NCBI RefSeq assembly: GCF_047324305.1
Contig: NZ_CP178740.1
Location: forward strand, 1,736,001-1,800,000
Source of the DNA: Acerihabitans sp047324305
Lineage (GTDB): Bacteria; Pseudomonadota; Gammaproteobacteria; Enterobacterales; Enterobacteriaceae
Direction: 5' to 3'
DNA length: 64,000 bases
The notes beneath the pieces are model-generated. The model had not been told where the DNA came from. It ran no database searches and was given only the letters and a program-made list of their open reading frames with translations. Below, one piece after another: positions 14,758 to 23,058 of this stretch. The position numbers were made by a program, and so were the translations under genes. Positions within the stretch are counted from its first letter, which is position 1. Each line of letters starts with the position of its first letter.

Positions 14758-16146
14758 TTACCAGACGTTAAGGATCCACTCTTTGTTTTTCTTGTATTCC
14801 ATATCGGTGAACAGCGCGTTGGCAAACTGCTCCGCCAGCCAGATGGCCCCCGCATAGCCCACCACCGGATGGCGCCATAAGCCGGCGCGGTCATAGGTGG
14901 GAAACCCAACCCGGACCATGGGGATCTGATTGTCGATGGCGGTAAAGCGCCCTTTGGAATGGCCGAGGATCAAATCCAGTTCCAGCCCTTGGTGGGTAAT
15001 GCGGTTTTCCAGTTCCCACAGGTCGGCATTGGTAATGATCTCCATGCCGTGATCCACCTGCTCCTGTAGGGCGATAATGCGGGGATCGGTATCATAAAAC
15101 GCGTTATCGTCGCCCAGCAGCAGCAGTACCGGCTTCATTTCCAGATCCAGGCAAAACTCGGCCAGGCCGATGACCAGATCGGGATTGCCGTAAATCGCCA
15201 CCCGCTTATCGGCCAGGAACATATGCACCAAATCGGTCAAGGCGTCGATGGCGATGCCGCGCTCGCGCACCAGCGATTCCGGAATTGCCTTGCCGGTCAG
15301 CTGCCGCAGGTTTTGCAGGAACGTGTCGGTATTACGGATACCAATGGGCGTAGGCCCGATAATGGTGGGGATGGCGAATTGTTCCGCCAGGTAATCCGCC
15401 GCCTTGCGTCCTTCATAACGGTTCAGCGCGAGGGTGCCCAGGGCGTTGGCCGTTCCCACCAGGTCCTCGACGGTGGTATTGCCGTGGGAAACGGTGTTGC
15501 CGCTGGGCATCACCGGGGAGTCGAAATTTTCAATTTCAAACAGCACGGTGGCATCGATGCGCATTTCCGCCAGCAGATGTTTCAGCGCCGTCACGTCGCC
15601 GGGGTTAACCCAGCCGGTGAACAGGTTAATCTTGCCGTTGGGTTCGCTTTTCTTGGCAAAATATTTGATGAAATCCCGCACCGTCACATCGTAGCCGCTT
15701 ATCATGCTGCCGACAAAACTCGGGGTATGGATCGGGATCAGATAGACCTCGCGGCCGGGAAATTTCTCTTTCAACAGCCCATCGTTAAGCTTGCGCACCA
15801 CGCCGTCCACGTCGTCGCCGATCACCTCGGTGGAGCAGGTGGTGATAATCGGCACCACCCTGACATGGGGGTAGCGCATCAGCAGCACGTCCACCGCCTG
15901 CTCCACGCGATCGAGCGCGCCGAATACCGCGCCGTCCTCATGCACCGAGGAAGAGGCGATTTCAAAGCTCTCCTTTAAATGCTGGGAAATCAGCAAACGC
16001 ACGAACATCACGCAGCCCTGGCCGCCGTGCACGATGCCGATACAATCCTTGACGCCGATGCTGACATATTGCGCCCCCGCCGGCTGGCAGGTGAATATCG
16101 GATTGATAACGCCGGTACGATCTTTCTTTCTTAATTCACACGACAT
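14758..16146 (-). CDS. anfK: Fe-only nitrogenase beta subunit AnfK
   Basis: AnfK forms the alpha2-beta2-delta2 FeFe protein with AnfD and AnfG and binds half of each P-cluster. The product has 462 residues, the short N-terminus typical of alternative nitrogenases. P-cluster Cys ligands are visible at C20 (FTCQPAGAQ), C45 (GGQGCVMFVR) and C104 (TTCSTEVIGDDVDG). It lies 11 bases after anfG and overlaps the following gene's first ATG by one base. The anfG gene next door excludes the molybdenum enzyme NifK, and lack of a fused vnf arrangement together with AnfA nearby favours Fe-only over vanadium nitrogenase. Confidence 0.95.
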   Translation of the reverse strand: MSCELRKKDRTGVINPIFTCQPAGAQYVSIGVKDCIGIVHGGQGCVMFVRLLISQHLKESFEIASSSVHEDGAVFGALDRVEQAVDVLLMRYPHVRVVPIITTCSTEVIGDDVDGVVRKLNDGLLKEKFPGREVYLIPIHTPSFVGSMISGYDVTVRDFIKYFAKKSEPNGKINLFTGWVNPGDVTALKHLLAEMRIDATVLFEIENFDSPVMPSGNTVSHGNTTVEDLVGTANALGTLALNRYEGRKAADYLAEQFAIPTIIGPTPIGIRNTDTFLQNLRQLTGKAIPESLVRERGIAIDALTDLVHMFLADKRVAIYGNPDLVIGLAEFCLDLEMKPVLLLLGDDNAFYDTDPRIIALQEQVDHGMEIITNADLWELENRITHQGLELDLILGHSKGRFTAIDNQIPMVRVGFPTYDRAGLWRHPVVGYAGAIWLAEQFANALFTDMEYKKNKEWILNVW

Positions 16147-16157
16147 GCTAGTGCCCT

Positions 16158-16508
16158 CTAATAGCGCCGATCGGTTAATTCCGCGTTTAGCGATCCGGTA
16201 ATCGTCAGGTAGTTCAGCCGTTCATGGAGCGCGGTGATAAGCGCGGCGATCTCCGTCTTACCCATCATGCCCAGCCAAGAAAAGCGCGTTTTATACGCCT
16301 CCACCAGTACCACGGCGTCGGCCCAGTAGCAGCGATTGGCCGGGGTACTGAGATCCACCGGTTCGTCACACAGCAATTGCGCGACGATATGCAAAATGCC
16401 TTCATTCTGCTTTTCCCGGTCCCAGACGCGGGAATGAAACTGCCAGAGGCAATGTTTCATGATGTAATCCACCAGCGGCTCGATACGGTCTTCAATCTGG
16501 TTTGCCAT
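16158..16508 (-). CDS. anfG: Fe-only nitrogenase delta subunit AnfG
   Basis: The 116-residue delta subunit is found only in alternative (V and Fe-only) nitrogenases and is required for a stable, active dinitrogenase. The sequence starts MANQIEDRIEPLVDYIMKHC and contains the conserved WQFHSRVWDREKQNEGILHI block. It lies 12 bases after anfD and 11 bases before anfK, giving the diagnostic order H-D-G-K. Confidence 0.95.
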   Translation of the reverse strand: MANQIEDRIEPLVDYIMKHCLWQFHSRVWDREKQNEGILHIVAQLLCDEPVDLSTPANRCYWADAVVLVEAYKTRFSWLGMMGKTEIAALITALHERLNYLTITGSLNAELTDRRY

Positions 16509-16520
16509 CGATGGTTCTCC

Positions 16521-18086
16521 TTATTCCGCCGGAATGACCGTCTGGCCGGGAAAGGTGGGATAAACGCGCTCACGCAGCTTGGCTACGCTGTCATAGCCGC
16601 CGCTATACTGGCGCAGGGTGGTGGACGCCAGGGTCTGATCGTCAAGGCCTGCGGCAGCGAGCATTTTCTGTGTGGCGAAACCCCGGTCGGTGGGGATGGC
16701 ATCCTTGCTGATATCCAGCAGGGCCAGCTGATGGATGGGTGAATAAATGGCGTTATAGATATCGCGCGCAAAACGCACCCAGCCTTCGTACCCCTTATAG
16801 GGACCGTTATGGTACGCATGGGCGTTCAGGTAGGGGACGCGGATTTTTTTCGCCACTTCGCCCGGGCGCTTGCCGGTAAAGATGACATCCGGCTTGAGCT
16901 GGTACATCGCTTCCAGGGTTTCCAGTTCATTGGGATCGTCGATGGCCATGGCGCCGGCCTCGCAGCGGGCAATGCCTTTTTCCATATCGCCCTGATGGCC
17001 GAATTTGGTATAGACCGACACCACTTCCACGCCCATTTCCGCATGGATTACGTGCGCCCAGTGCCAGAGTTTGGAACCGCCCGGCCATAAGCAGACTTTT
17101 TTGCCTTTCAGGCGCGCCATATACCAGTCAAGCTCCGGTTTCCAGCGGGCGGTTTCCTCGTCGATAATGGCCTGCGCGCGGTCTTCGATACCAAAAAACA
17201 GTCCGATCTTGCGCAGGGAATCCGATAAGGGGCCAAAACCAAAACCGTCGATATCCAGGCGCGGAATGCCGTAGCGCACCCGCAGTTCATTGGCGATATA
17301 TTCCGCCGAGCGCGCGCATTCCAGCACATTAAGGTGGGCTTTATGCATGCCGCGCAAATCATCGTAGGAGCCGTTGCCGGTAAACGTGGACAGCACCTGG
17401 ATACCCATGCGCTTAAAGTAATCCACCATCACTTCTTGATCGCCCTGGATATTGTATTCGCCCACATAGTTGATGACATGATCGCTGGTGATTTTCGGCT
17501 CGACGGTGCCGACCTTCTGGTTAATCCAGGCGATATTGATTTTATGATGGCCTCCGGACTGGCTGGGGCCGGCGAAACCCGGCGAATTGCAGACAAAAAT
17601 ATCCACATCCGGCAATTCGTCCATCACGTCCTGCGCCACGGCGGCGATATCGTCGCCGATCAGCGCCGACGCGCAGGTTTGGTAAATGGTCATGCGCTTA
17701 ATGGTGGGCTGGGCCTTAAACGCCTCCAGGATATTCTGCTTCAGCACCCCTTCCGCGCCGAACACGATATGTTTTTCCTTCATATCGGTGGCAAAGGTAT
17801 ATTTCAGCTGGAAGTTGTCGTTATCGCTGATGTAGCGTTTGGTTTGCCAGGTATCGTAAGTACATCCCACCGGTCCGTGGCTGATATGGATGACATCCTT
17901 CATCGGCGTGCCGATAACATGCTTGGCGCCGCAATAGGCGCAGCCGCGTTCGGACAATGTTCCCGGGATGGTATTCAGATAGCCCAGGGGCAGCACCGAG
18001 GTTAAGTCCTCCCCGGCGCCTTTGACTACGGCATGGAGTTTCCGCTCCGGTATACACTTGCTAACCTCAAACTCATGATGTGGCAT
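16521..18086 (-). CDS. anfD: Fe-only nitrogenase alpha subunit AnfD
   Basis: AnfD carries the FeFe cofactor and the substrate-reduction site, reducing N2 to ammonia with electrons from AnfH. The 521-residue product keeps P-cluster ligands C49, C75 and C138 and the cofactor ligands C257 (LNVLECARSAEYIA) and H423 (NAHAYHNGPYKGYEGW), at the positions known for Azotobacter AnfD. H180 (SGGHHK) corresponds to the active-site His. All key residues are present, so the enzyme should be functional if cofactor synthesis (nifB and others) is encoded elsewhere. It follows anfH by 78 bases. Confidence 0.96.
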   Translation of the reverse strand: MPHHEFEVSKCIPERKLHAVVKGAGEDLTSVLPLGYLNTIPGTLSERGCAYCGAKHVIGTPMKDVIHISHGPVGCTYDTWQTKRYISDNDNFQLKYTFATDMKEKHIVFGAEGVLKQNILEAFKAQPTIKRMTIYQTCASALIGDDIAAVAQDVMDELPDVDIFVCNSPGFAGPSQSGGHHKINIAWINQKVGTVEPKITSDHVINYVGEYNIQGDQEVMVDYFKRMGIQVLSTFTGNGSYDDLRGMHKAHLNVLECARSAEYIANELRVRYGIPRLDIDGFGFGPLSDSLRKIGLFFGIEDRAQAIIDEETARWKPELDWYMARLKGKKVCLWPGGSKLWHWAHVIHAEMGVEVVSVYTKFGHQGDMEKGIARCEAGAMAIDDPNELETLEAMYQLKPDVIFTGKRPGEVAKKIRVPYLNAHAYHNGPYKGYEGWVRFARDIYNAIYSPIHQLALLDISKDAIPTDRGFATQKMLAAAGLDDQTLASTTLRQYSGGYDSVAKLRERVYPTFPGQTVIPAE

Positions 18087-18164
18087 GGTTCATTCCCCGA
18101 TTAAGTAACTGGTCATCTTGCCGGCCGGCGGCGATCCGGTCCTTTAGCCCTTGGCGCTGTTCAA

Positions 18165-18992
18165 TCAATCGGCCAGGCCGTATTTGACCACCATGGCTTC
18201 CAGCGCTTCCATGGTCATGGGTTTAGGGATAACCAGGTTTTTATTTTCAATAATCTTACGTCCCAGCTCGCTGTATTCATGGGCCTGGTTAGATTCCGGA
18301 TCAAATTCAGTAACGGTTTTTTTATTGAATTCCGCTTTCTGCACGATATTATCCCGCGGTACAAAATGCAGTAATTGCGTGCCGATGGCCGCGGTGAACT
18401 CCTCAACAAATTCCCGCTCCCCGTCAACCTTGCGGCTATTACAAATAATACCGCCGAGACGGACACCGCTTTGCTTGGCATATTTCACCAAGCCTTTGCA
18501 AATATTATTGGCGGCATAGATCGCCATCATTTCACCCGAGGCGACAATATAGACTTCCTGGGCCTTGCCTTCGCGGATCGGCATGGCGAACCCGCCGCAG
18601 ACCACGTCGCCCAAAACGTCAAAGAAGATAAAATCCAGATCTTCGGAGTAGGCGCGATTATTTTCCATCAGGTCGATGGCGGTGATGACGCCTCGTCCGG
18701 CGCAGCCTACGCCCGGCTCAGGGCCGCCGGACTCAACGCAGCTGATGCCGAACACGCCGGTTTTGACCACCATGTCATTGGTGATCTTTTCGGCGCCCCG
18801 ATCGCGCAGCACGTCCATCAGGGTTTCCTGATGCATGCCGCCTAATATCAGCCGCGTGGAATCCGCCTTCGGATCACAGCCATGAATAAACACTTTTTGA
18901 CCATGATAATAGGCTAATGCGGCGGCGGTATTTTGTGTGGTGGTCGATTTACCAATACCACCCTTGCCATAGATTGCCAGTTTGCGAGTCAC
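18165..18992 (-). CDS. anfH: Fe-only nitrogenase reductase AnfH (GTG start)
   Basis: AnfH is the homodimeric Fe protein that passes electrons to AnfDGK with ATP hydrolysis. Seen: P-loop GKGGIGKSTTTQN, 4Fe4S ligands in GVGCAGRGVITA and DVVCGGFA, and switch motifs. The start is set at GTG 18992: AGAGGAG lies nine bases upstream and the protein then begins TRKLAIYGKGG, the normal nitrogenase-reductase N-terminus (275 residues). An upstream in-frame ATG would add 27 non-homologous residues. It is the first gene of the operon, behind a sigma-54 promoter at 19057-19072. Confidence 0.95.
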   Translation of the reverse strand: MTRKLAIYGKGGIGKSTTTQNTAAALAYYHGQKVFIHGCDPKADSTRLILGGMHQETLMDVLRDRGAEKITNDMVVKTGVFGISCVESGGPEPGVGCAGRGVITAIDLMENNRAYSEDLDFIFFDVLGDVVCGGFAMPIREGKAQEVYIVASGEMMAIYAANNICKGLVKYAKQSGVRLGGIICNSRKVDGEREFVEEFTAAIGTQLLHFVPRDNIVQKAEFNKKTVTEFDPESNQAHEYSELGRKIIENKNLVIPKPMTMEALEAMVVKYGLAD

Positions 18993-19056
18993 AATAAAGA
19001 ACTCCTCTGATGAATAATGTATAATGAATAAAAAATAGTAAAGACAGCATGAATAG

Positions 19057-19072
19057 AGCAATCCCCATGCCA
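19057..19072 (-). promoter_or_regulatory. Sigma-54 promoter of the anf operon
   Basis: On the minus strand this reads TGGCATGGGGATTGCT, matching the -24/-12 consensus TGGCAC-N5-TTGCW at all but one core position. It lies about 65 bases upstream of the anfH GTG. This fits activation by AnfA. Upstream activator sites would be expected within about 100-200 bases; the dyad GCGGGAATACGTTACCGC at 19123-19140 is a candidate, but I know of no consensus that confirms it. No other gene occupies 18993-19413. Confidence 0.85.
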
Positions 19073-19413
19073 AGGCGTAAAACAGTCCGTACGGCCGCGA
19101 TAATAATGCGTATTTTTTTGTAGCGGGAATACGTTACCGCCTGTATTTATTGGCAATATCACCATGCGGCGAAATCGTATTTTACATACCGCCGGTTGCT
19201 GACGGGAAAATGCATATCCGCGCATTTAGTACATTCGCGAACATTATTAAAAATAAAAGTTCACGACGGTGTTTTATCCGGTGGGAGGACCCGACCGGCC
19301 CGGCGCTTGATCCGTATCATTCACGTTTTAGCGCCGGTTGTGTTATTGGTGATCCAGCAGGAAGTGGCGACGGCGCATTTACATCATCTCTCTCAACACG
19401 ACGAGGCACGATC

Positions 19414-20262
19414 ATGCTTTATCTTTCCGATCAGGAACTGGATTCGCTACTGCAGGAAGATATCCGCTACGGCGACCTGACTACCCGCGCCCTGGGCATC
19501 GGCAACCGTCAGGGCGTCATGAGCTTTAGCCGGCGCACCGCCGGGAAAGTCAGCGGGCTGGACGCCGCAGCAAGGGTCCTGCAACGGCTGGGGCTCAGCG
19601 TGGTGATGGCGATGGCCGACGGGCAGATGGCGCAGGCCGGCGATGTGCTGTTAACCGCAGCCGGGCCGGCCGAAAGATTACACCAGGGCTGGAAAGTGGC
19701 GCAAAACCTCTTGGAATGGTGCAGCGGCGTCGCCCAGGCCACTCATGAGATGGTCGCCATGGCGCAAGCGGTAAACCCCAGGATGCGCATCGCCTGCACC
19801 CGCAAAACCATTCCCGGCACCAAAACGCTGGCGCTGGGCGCGGTGATTGACGGCGGCGGCATCCTGCATCGCTGCGGAACCGCGGATACGGTACTGTTGT
19901 TCGCCAACCACCGTCATTTCTGCGCCGATCCGGCGGATTGGCGCCAGCATGTGGCCACACTGCGCGGCGCGGCGCCGGACCGGTTAATCGTGGTGGAAGC
20001 GGATAATGAAACCGAAGCCATGGCGGCTATAGACGCCGGCCCGGACCTGGTGCAACTGGATAAATTCAGTCCCGCCGCGGTAAGCCGGGCGCTGGCCTAT
20101 GCCAACAGCCAGGCTACCGGTTGCCGGCTGGCGGCGGCGGGCGGGATCCATTCCGGCAATATCGGGGAATACGCCCGCACCGGCATTGAGCTGGCAATCA
20201 CCTCGATGCCTTACTACAGTCCGCCCGCCGATATCGGCGTCCGGCTGTATCCCGCCAAGTGA
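19414..20262 (+). CDS. modD: Molybdenum-related protein ModD
   Basis: ModD is a nicotinate-nucleotide-pyrophosphorylase (NadC)-fold protein that often travels with molybdate transport and nitrogenase genes; its reaction is not established. The start at 19414 is chosen because GAGG lies ten bases upstream and the protein then opens MLYLSDQELDSLLQEDIRYGDLTTR, the typical ModD/NadC beginning (282 residues). Conserved NadC-like stretches include ACTRKTIPGTKTL and AAGGIHSGNIGEYARTGIEL. It is transcribed divergently from anfH. Distinguishing it from true NadC rests on context and overall pattern. Confidence 0.85.
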   Translation: MLYLSDQELDSLLQEDIRYGDLTTRALGIGNRQGVMSFSRRTAGKVSGLDAAARVLQRLGLSVVMAMADGQMAQAGDVLLTAAGPAERLHQGWKVAQNLLEWCSGVAQATHEMVAMAQAVNPRMRIACTRKTIPGTKTLALGAVIDGGGILHRCGTADTVLLFANHRHFCADPADWRQHVATLRGAAPDRLIVVEADNETEAMAAIDAGPDLVQLDKFSPAAVSRALAYANSQATGCRLAAAGGIHSGNIGEYARTGIELAITSMPYYSPPADIGVRLYPAK

Positions 20263-20309
20263 TACCGCCGTCATCCGCTTCGCGTCTCAACAGCGCACGC
20301 CGTAAGGTA

Positions 20310-20765
20310 TTAGGGATTTCCGGCCGTTATTGGCGGTGAGTCGTGGGTCGCCAGCACAATGCTGGACGCCTTGACCAGGGCAATCACTTCATCACCGTCC
20401 TTGAGGCGCATGCCGGCGACGCTCTCATTGGTAATGACCGAAACCAATGACATGCTGGCATCGACGGCGACCGTAACTTCGCTGTTGATGGCGCCTTTGA
20501 CGATGTTGGTGATGCTGCCGGTAAATTGATTGCGCGCCGAAAACCGCAGGCCGGTGCCGGCGGTCGTCAGGATCACCCAGGGCGCTTTGATAAACGCGCT
20601 GGCTTCGCCGCCAAGGCGCAGGTCGAGATAGTGCACGCTGCTATGGGTAATGGTGGCGACCAGCTTCTTGCCGCCCGCCAGGGTGAGTTCTATTTCATCA
20701 TTGACCGCGCCGGCGACAATGGCCGTTACGGTGCCAGTCAGATGGTTTCTTGCGGATGTCAGCAT
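20310..20765 (-). CDS. modG: Molybdate-binding protein ModG (di-Mop)
   Basis: A 151-residue cytoplasmic molbindin made of two Mop/TOBE domains in tandem: SARNHLTGTVTAIVAGAVND (about 4-70) and SARNQFTGSITNIVKGAINS (about 76-142). Such proteins assemble into trimers that store or buffer molybdate. It converges on modD with a 47-base gap. Next to an alternative nitrogenase locus it probably takes part in molybdenum homeostasis, which decides whether the Fe-only enzyme is made. No ModE-type site is visible in its upstream region. Confidence 0.9.
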   Translation of the reverse strand: MLTSARNHLTGTVTAIVAGAVNDEIELTLAGGKKLVATITHSSVHYLDLRLGGEASAFIKAPWVILTTAGTGLRFSARNQFTGSITNIVKGAINSEVTVAVDASMSLVSVITNESVAGMRLKDGDEVIALVKASSIVLATHDSPPITAGNP

Positions 20766-21193
20766 AGTCTTCTCCAGAAGGTAAAAGGAAGCCTGGGCAA
20801 AAAGTCACTACCCCTGCCAATACGCAGCAACTTTTATGCCATATATCCCGGACGGTGTTTATTTAAGTTATGACTCACCAGGAAAATGACCGGGCCGGCG
20901 CGGCCTGTTTCCCCAGGATACCTGATAAACGCCCGCCGTTCATCTTGACAACCCCCGTGCGCTTCTGGGGATACCCGACGTTTCGCAATGTGCTCGCCAA
21001 GGGAAGGAAAAAGTTATTATCCGTCGCCGGATTTATTTATGACTACTATAAAACATCGGCCATCTAGCCATGGCTTATTAACATTGATTCATCGAACCTT
21101 TAATTATTATTCAATATATTTTTCAAAAAATAATGTTTTAATTTTAATAAATATCCCGTTGAGTATTCTCTAAGATTCCTTTGAGGTAAGGAT
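20766..21193. other. Noncoding interval before the pilus operon
   Basis: About 430 bases between divergent modG and the first pilin gene. From 21070 it is AT-rich and should include the pilus promoter; GAGGTAAGG precedes the ATG at 21194. No regulator site was recognised. Confidence 0.5.
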
Positions 21194-21760
21194 ATGAATA
21201 AGAAGTTTTTTTTCCTGGCGTGCTGGCTGGGCTGTGGCCTGGCGGGTGTTGCCCGGGCGGTAACCACCACCGGAGCCATTAACGCCTCGCTGACCTTAAC
21301 CAACGGTTGCCTGATCAACGGCGACCCGGCCACCAGCAATGTTAACTTCGGCACGCTCGATTTCGGTACCCATCCCGCCACTTTCGAGGAGCTGAGCGCG
21401 ACACTGAGCGGCGCCACCGGCGACGGCATCCGTGTTCGTTGTACCACCGGGGCAACCTTTAGCGTGCAGATAACCGGCAGCAACCCCGCGCCGGTGAATG
21501 TGTATGGCGCGGAAACCGCCAGCCCGCGTTATCTGGTGCTCGGCAGCGACGCATCACAGGGCATTGCGTATACGCTGTATAACGACGCCGCGTTTACCAC
21601 GCCTATTGCCAACAATACCGGCCTGAGGGCTACCGGTGTCCCTGATCCGGTAAACGGCAATATTTATCCGGTATATGGTCGGGTCACCCAGGGCGGGAAT
21701 AATACCAGCGTGCCGGCGGGTACTTATAGCGACGTGATTAATGTCCAGGTCATTTATTGA
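21194..21760 (+). CDS. Major pilin, spore-coat-U domain (CsuA/B-like)
   Basis: A 188-residue secreted protein with a signal peptide (MNKKFFFLACWLGCGLAGVARA, cleaved near residue 22) and one spore-coat protein U domain. It shows the beta-sandwich pattern NVNFGTLDFGT, a Cys pair (INGCLI-type and VRCTTG) and the C-terminal donor-acceptor strand region AGTYSDVINVQVIY. First gene of a five-gene operon matching archaic (sigma-class, Csu-type) chaperone-usher pili, which mediate biofilm formation and abiotic surface adhesion in Acinetobacter. Being first, it is the likely major shaft subunit. Confidence 0.85.
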   Translation: MNKKFFFLACWLGCGLAGVARAVTTTGAINASLTLTNGCLINGDPATSNVNFGTLDFGTHPATFEELSATLSGATGDGIRVRCTTGATFSVQITGSNPAPVNVYGAETASPRYLVLGSDASQGIAYTLYNDAAFTTPIANNTGLRATGVPDPVNGNIYPVYGRVTQGGNNTSVPAGTYSDVINVQVIY

Positions 21761-21778
21761 TAGCGGAATGCTTAAGGG

Positions 21779-22309
21779 ATGTCAGTACTCAACCGACGGC
21801 AACGGCCTCATTGCCTGGGCGTGGCGCTCGGGTCGCTGCTGGCGCTGTATCCAGGACCGCTGTCCGCCTTGCCGACGCAAAATTTTCAGATATCGGCGTC
21901 GGTGGTGTCGGGCTGCCAGATCCAGGGCGGCGGTGTGCTCGGGACGCTGGATTTCGGTACCTTGTCCGGTATCGATACCCGGGCCGCCAATGCCGCGCTG
22001 GTGCAAAGCGCCTCGTTTGCCATCGCCTGCACCCCGGGCACGACCTTAACCATGAATCTGGGCGGCGGTAATCATTTCACCACAACGCGTCATCTTCAGC
22101 GATTGAATAATACCGATCTGATTGCCTACCGCCTTTTCACCAGCGCCAGTTTATCGCCGGCCAGTGAAATTCCGGTTAACCAGGATATCGCCATCAGCCA
22201 CGGCGATGGCGACCACATCCAGCTGCCGGTTTACGGACAGCTGCAGTTGGATGGCTTTCACCCGGCAGGAACCTATACCGATAGCATTACGGTAACCCTG
22301 TCCTGGTAA
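21779..22309 (+). CDS. Second pilin subunit, spore-coat-U domain (CsuA- or CsuB-like)
   Basis: A 176-residue secreted pilin with an N-terminal signal peptide (hydrophobic LGVALGSLLALYPGPLSALP), a spore-coat-U domain (VLGTLDFGTLSGIDTR, FAIACTPGTTLTMNLGGG) and a C-terminal strand FHPAGTYTDSITVTLSW. It starts 18 bases after the first pilin gene. Acinetobacter has two minor subunits here (CsuA and CsuB); only one is present. It probably acts as a minor or adaptor subunit beneath the tip. Confidence 0.8.
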   Translation: MSVLNRRQRPHCLGVALGSLLALYPGPLSALPTQNFQISASVVSGCQIQGGGVLGTLDFGTLSGIDTRAANAALVQSASFAIACTPGTTLTMNLGGGNHFTTTRHLQRLNNTDLIAYRLFTSASLSPASEIPVNQDIAISHGDGDHIQLPVYGQLQLDGFHPAGTYTDSITVTLSW

Positions 22310-22329
22310 CGATTTAGAAGGATCTGAAT

Positions 22330-23055
22330 ATGACCATTCTCGCCGTCGGGCGCTTTCTGTTGTCGCTGCTGCTGGGCCTGTGGCTGCCCATCGCCTGGGC
22401 GGGGCACGCCGTCCTGATCTGGCCGGTGGATCCCTTTTTGGCCGGCACGCAAAAAGCCACCGAGCTGTGGGTGGAAAACAAGGGCGCCGCCGCCACCTTG
22501 CTGCAGGTGCGGATCTTTTCCTGGGAGCAGACGGAGGGCGGGGAGCGCTTTCATACGCAACAGGATATTATCGCCAGCCCGCCCATGCTCAGGCTGGATG
22601 CCGGACAAAAACAGCTGATCCGCATTATCAGGCAAGCGCCGCCGGCTTCCGGCCCGGAACAAGCCTTTCGCATCCTGCTCGACGAAATTCCCACCCCTAA
22701 CGACCGGGCCGACGATCCCGCCAATTCGCTGATGTTCCAGATGCGTTACTCCATTCCGCTGTTTGTCTACGGCGGCCAATCGTCGCCGGACAGCGGCATG
22801 CCGCTGTTAAGCTGGCGTCTGGTCCAGGTACGGGGCGAGCCTTATCTGGAGATCCGCAACCAAGGACCGGTACACGCCCGGCTCAGCAAAACGCGGCTGG
22901 GGAAATATCAGCTCACCGACGGATTGTTCGGTTACGTACTGGCCAACGCCCGCCATCGCTGGCCGCTTAACGCCGGCGTTGACGCTCACGCGGTGCTGGA
23001 GACCCGGGTCGATAACCGCAACAAGGTATGGCGCGGCACGTCTTCCGCGCGCTAG
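22330..23055 (+). CDS. Periplasmic pilus chaperone (CsuC-like)
   Basis: A 241-residue PapD-type chaperone with a signal peptide (FLLSLLLGLWLPIAWA), the strand VLIWPVDPFLAGTQKATELW with its extended edge, and the conserved chaperone motif QMRYSIPLFVYG. It would cap SCPU pilin subunits by donor-strand complementation and deliver them to the usher four bases downstream. Archaic chaperones have this longer N-terminal strand arrangement, consistent with the neighbours. Confidence 0.88.
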   Translation: MTILAVGRFLLSLLLGLWLPIAWAGHAVLIWPVDPFLAGTQKATELWVENKGAAATLLQVRIFSWEQTEGGERFHTQQDIIASPPMLRLDAGQKQLIRIIRQAPPASGPEQAFRILLDEIPTPNDRADDPANSLMFQMRYSIPLFVYGGQSSPDSGMPLLSWRLVQVRGEPYLEIRNQGPVHARLSKTRLGKYQLTDGLFGYVLANARHRWPLNAGVDAHAVLETRVDNRNKVWRGTSSAR

Positions 23056-23058
23056 ATA

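Noticed and set aside
14758..19073. Vanadium nitrogenase (vnf) instead of Fe-only
   Set aside because: The gene order H-D-G-K in one operon, AnfA-type Cys pair, AnfO and the residue patterns fit anf.
7412..21178. Shared ATCTTAGAGAATAC at 7412 and (inverted) near 21164
   Set aside because: A 14-base match in AT-rich DNA is expected by chance in a window of this size; no other support for a repeat.
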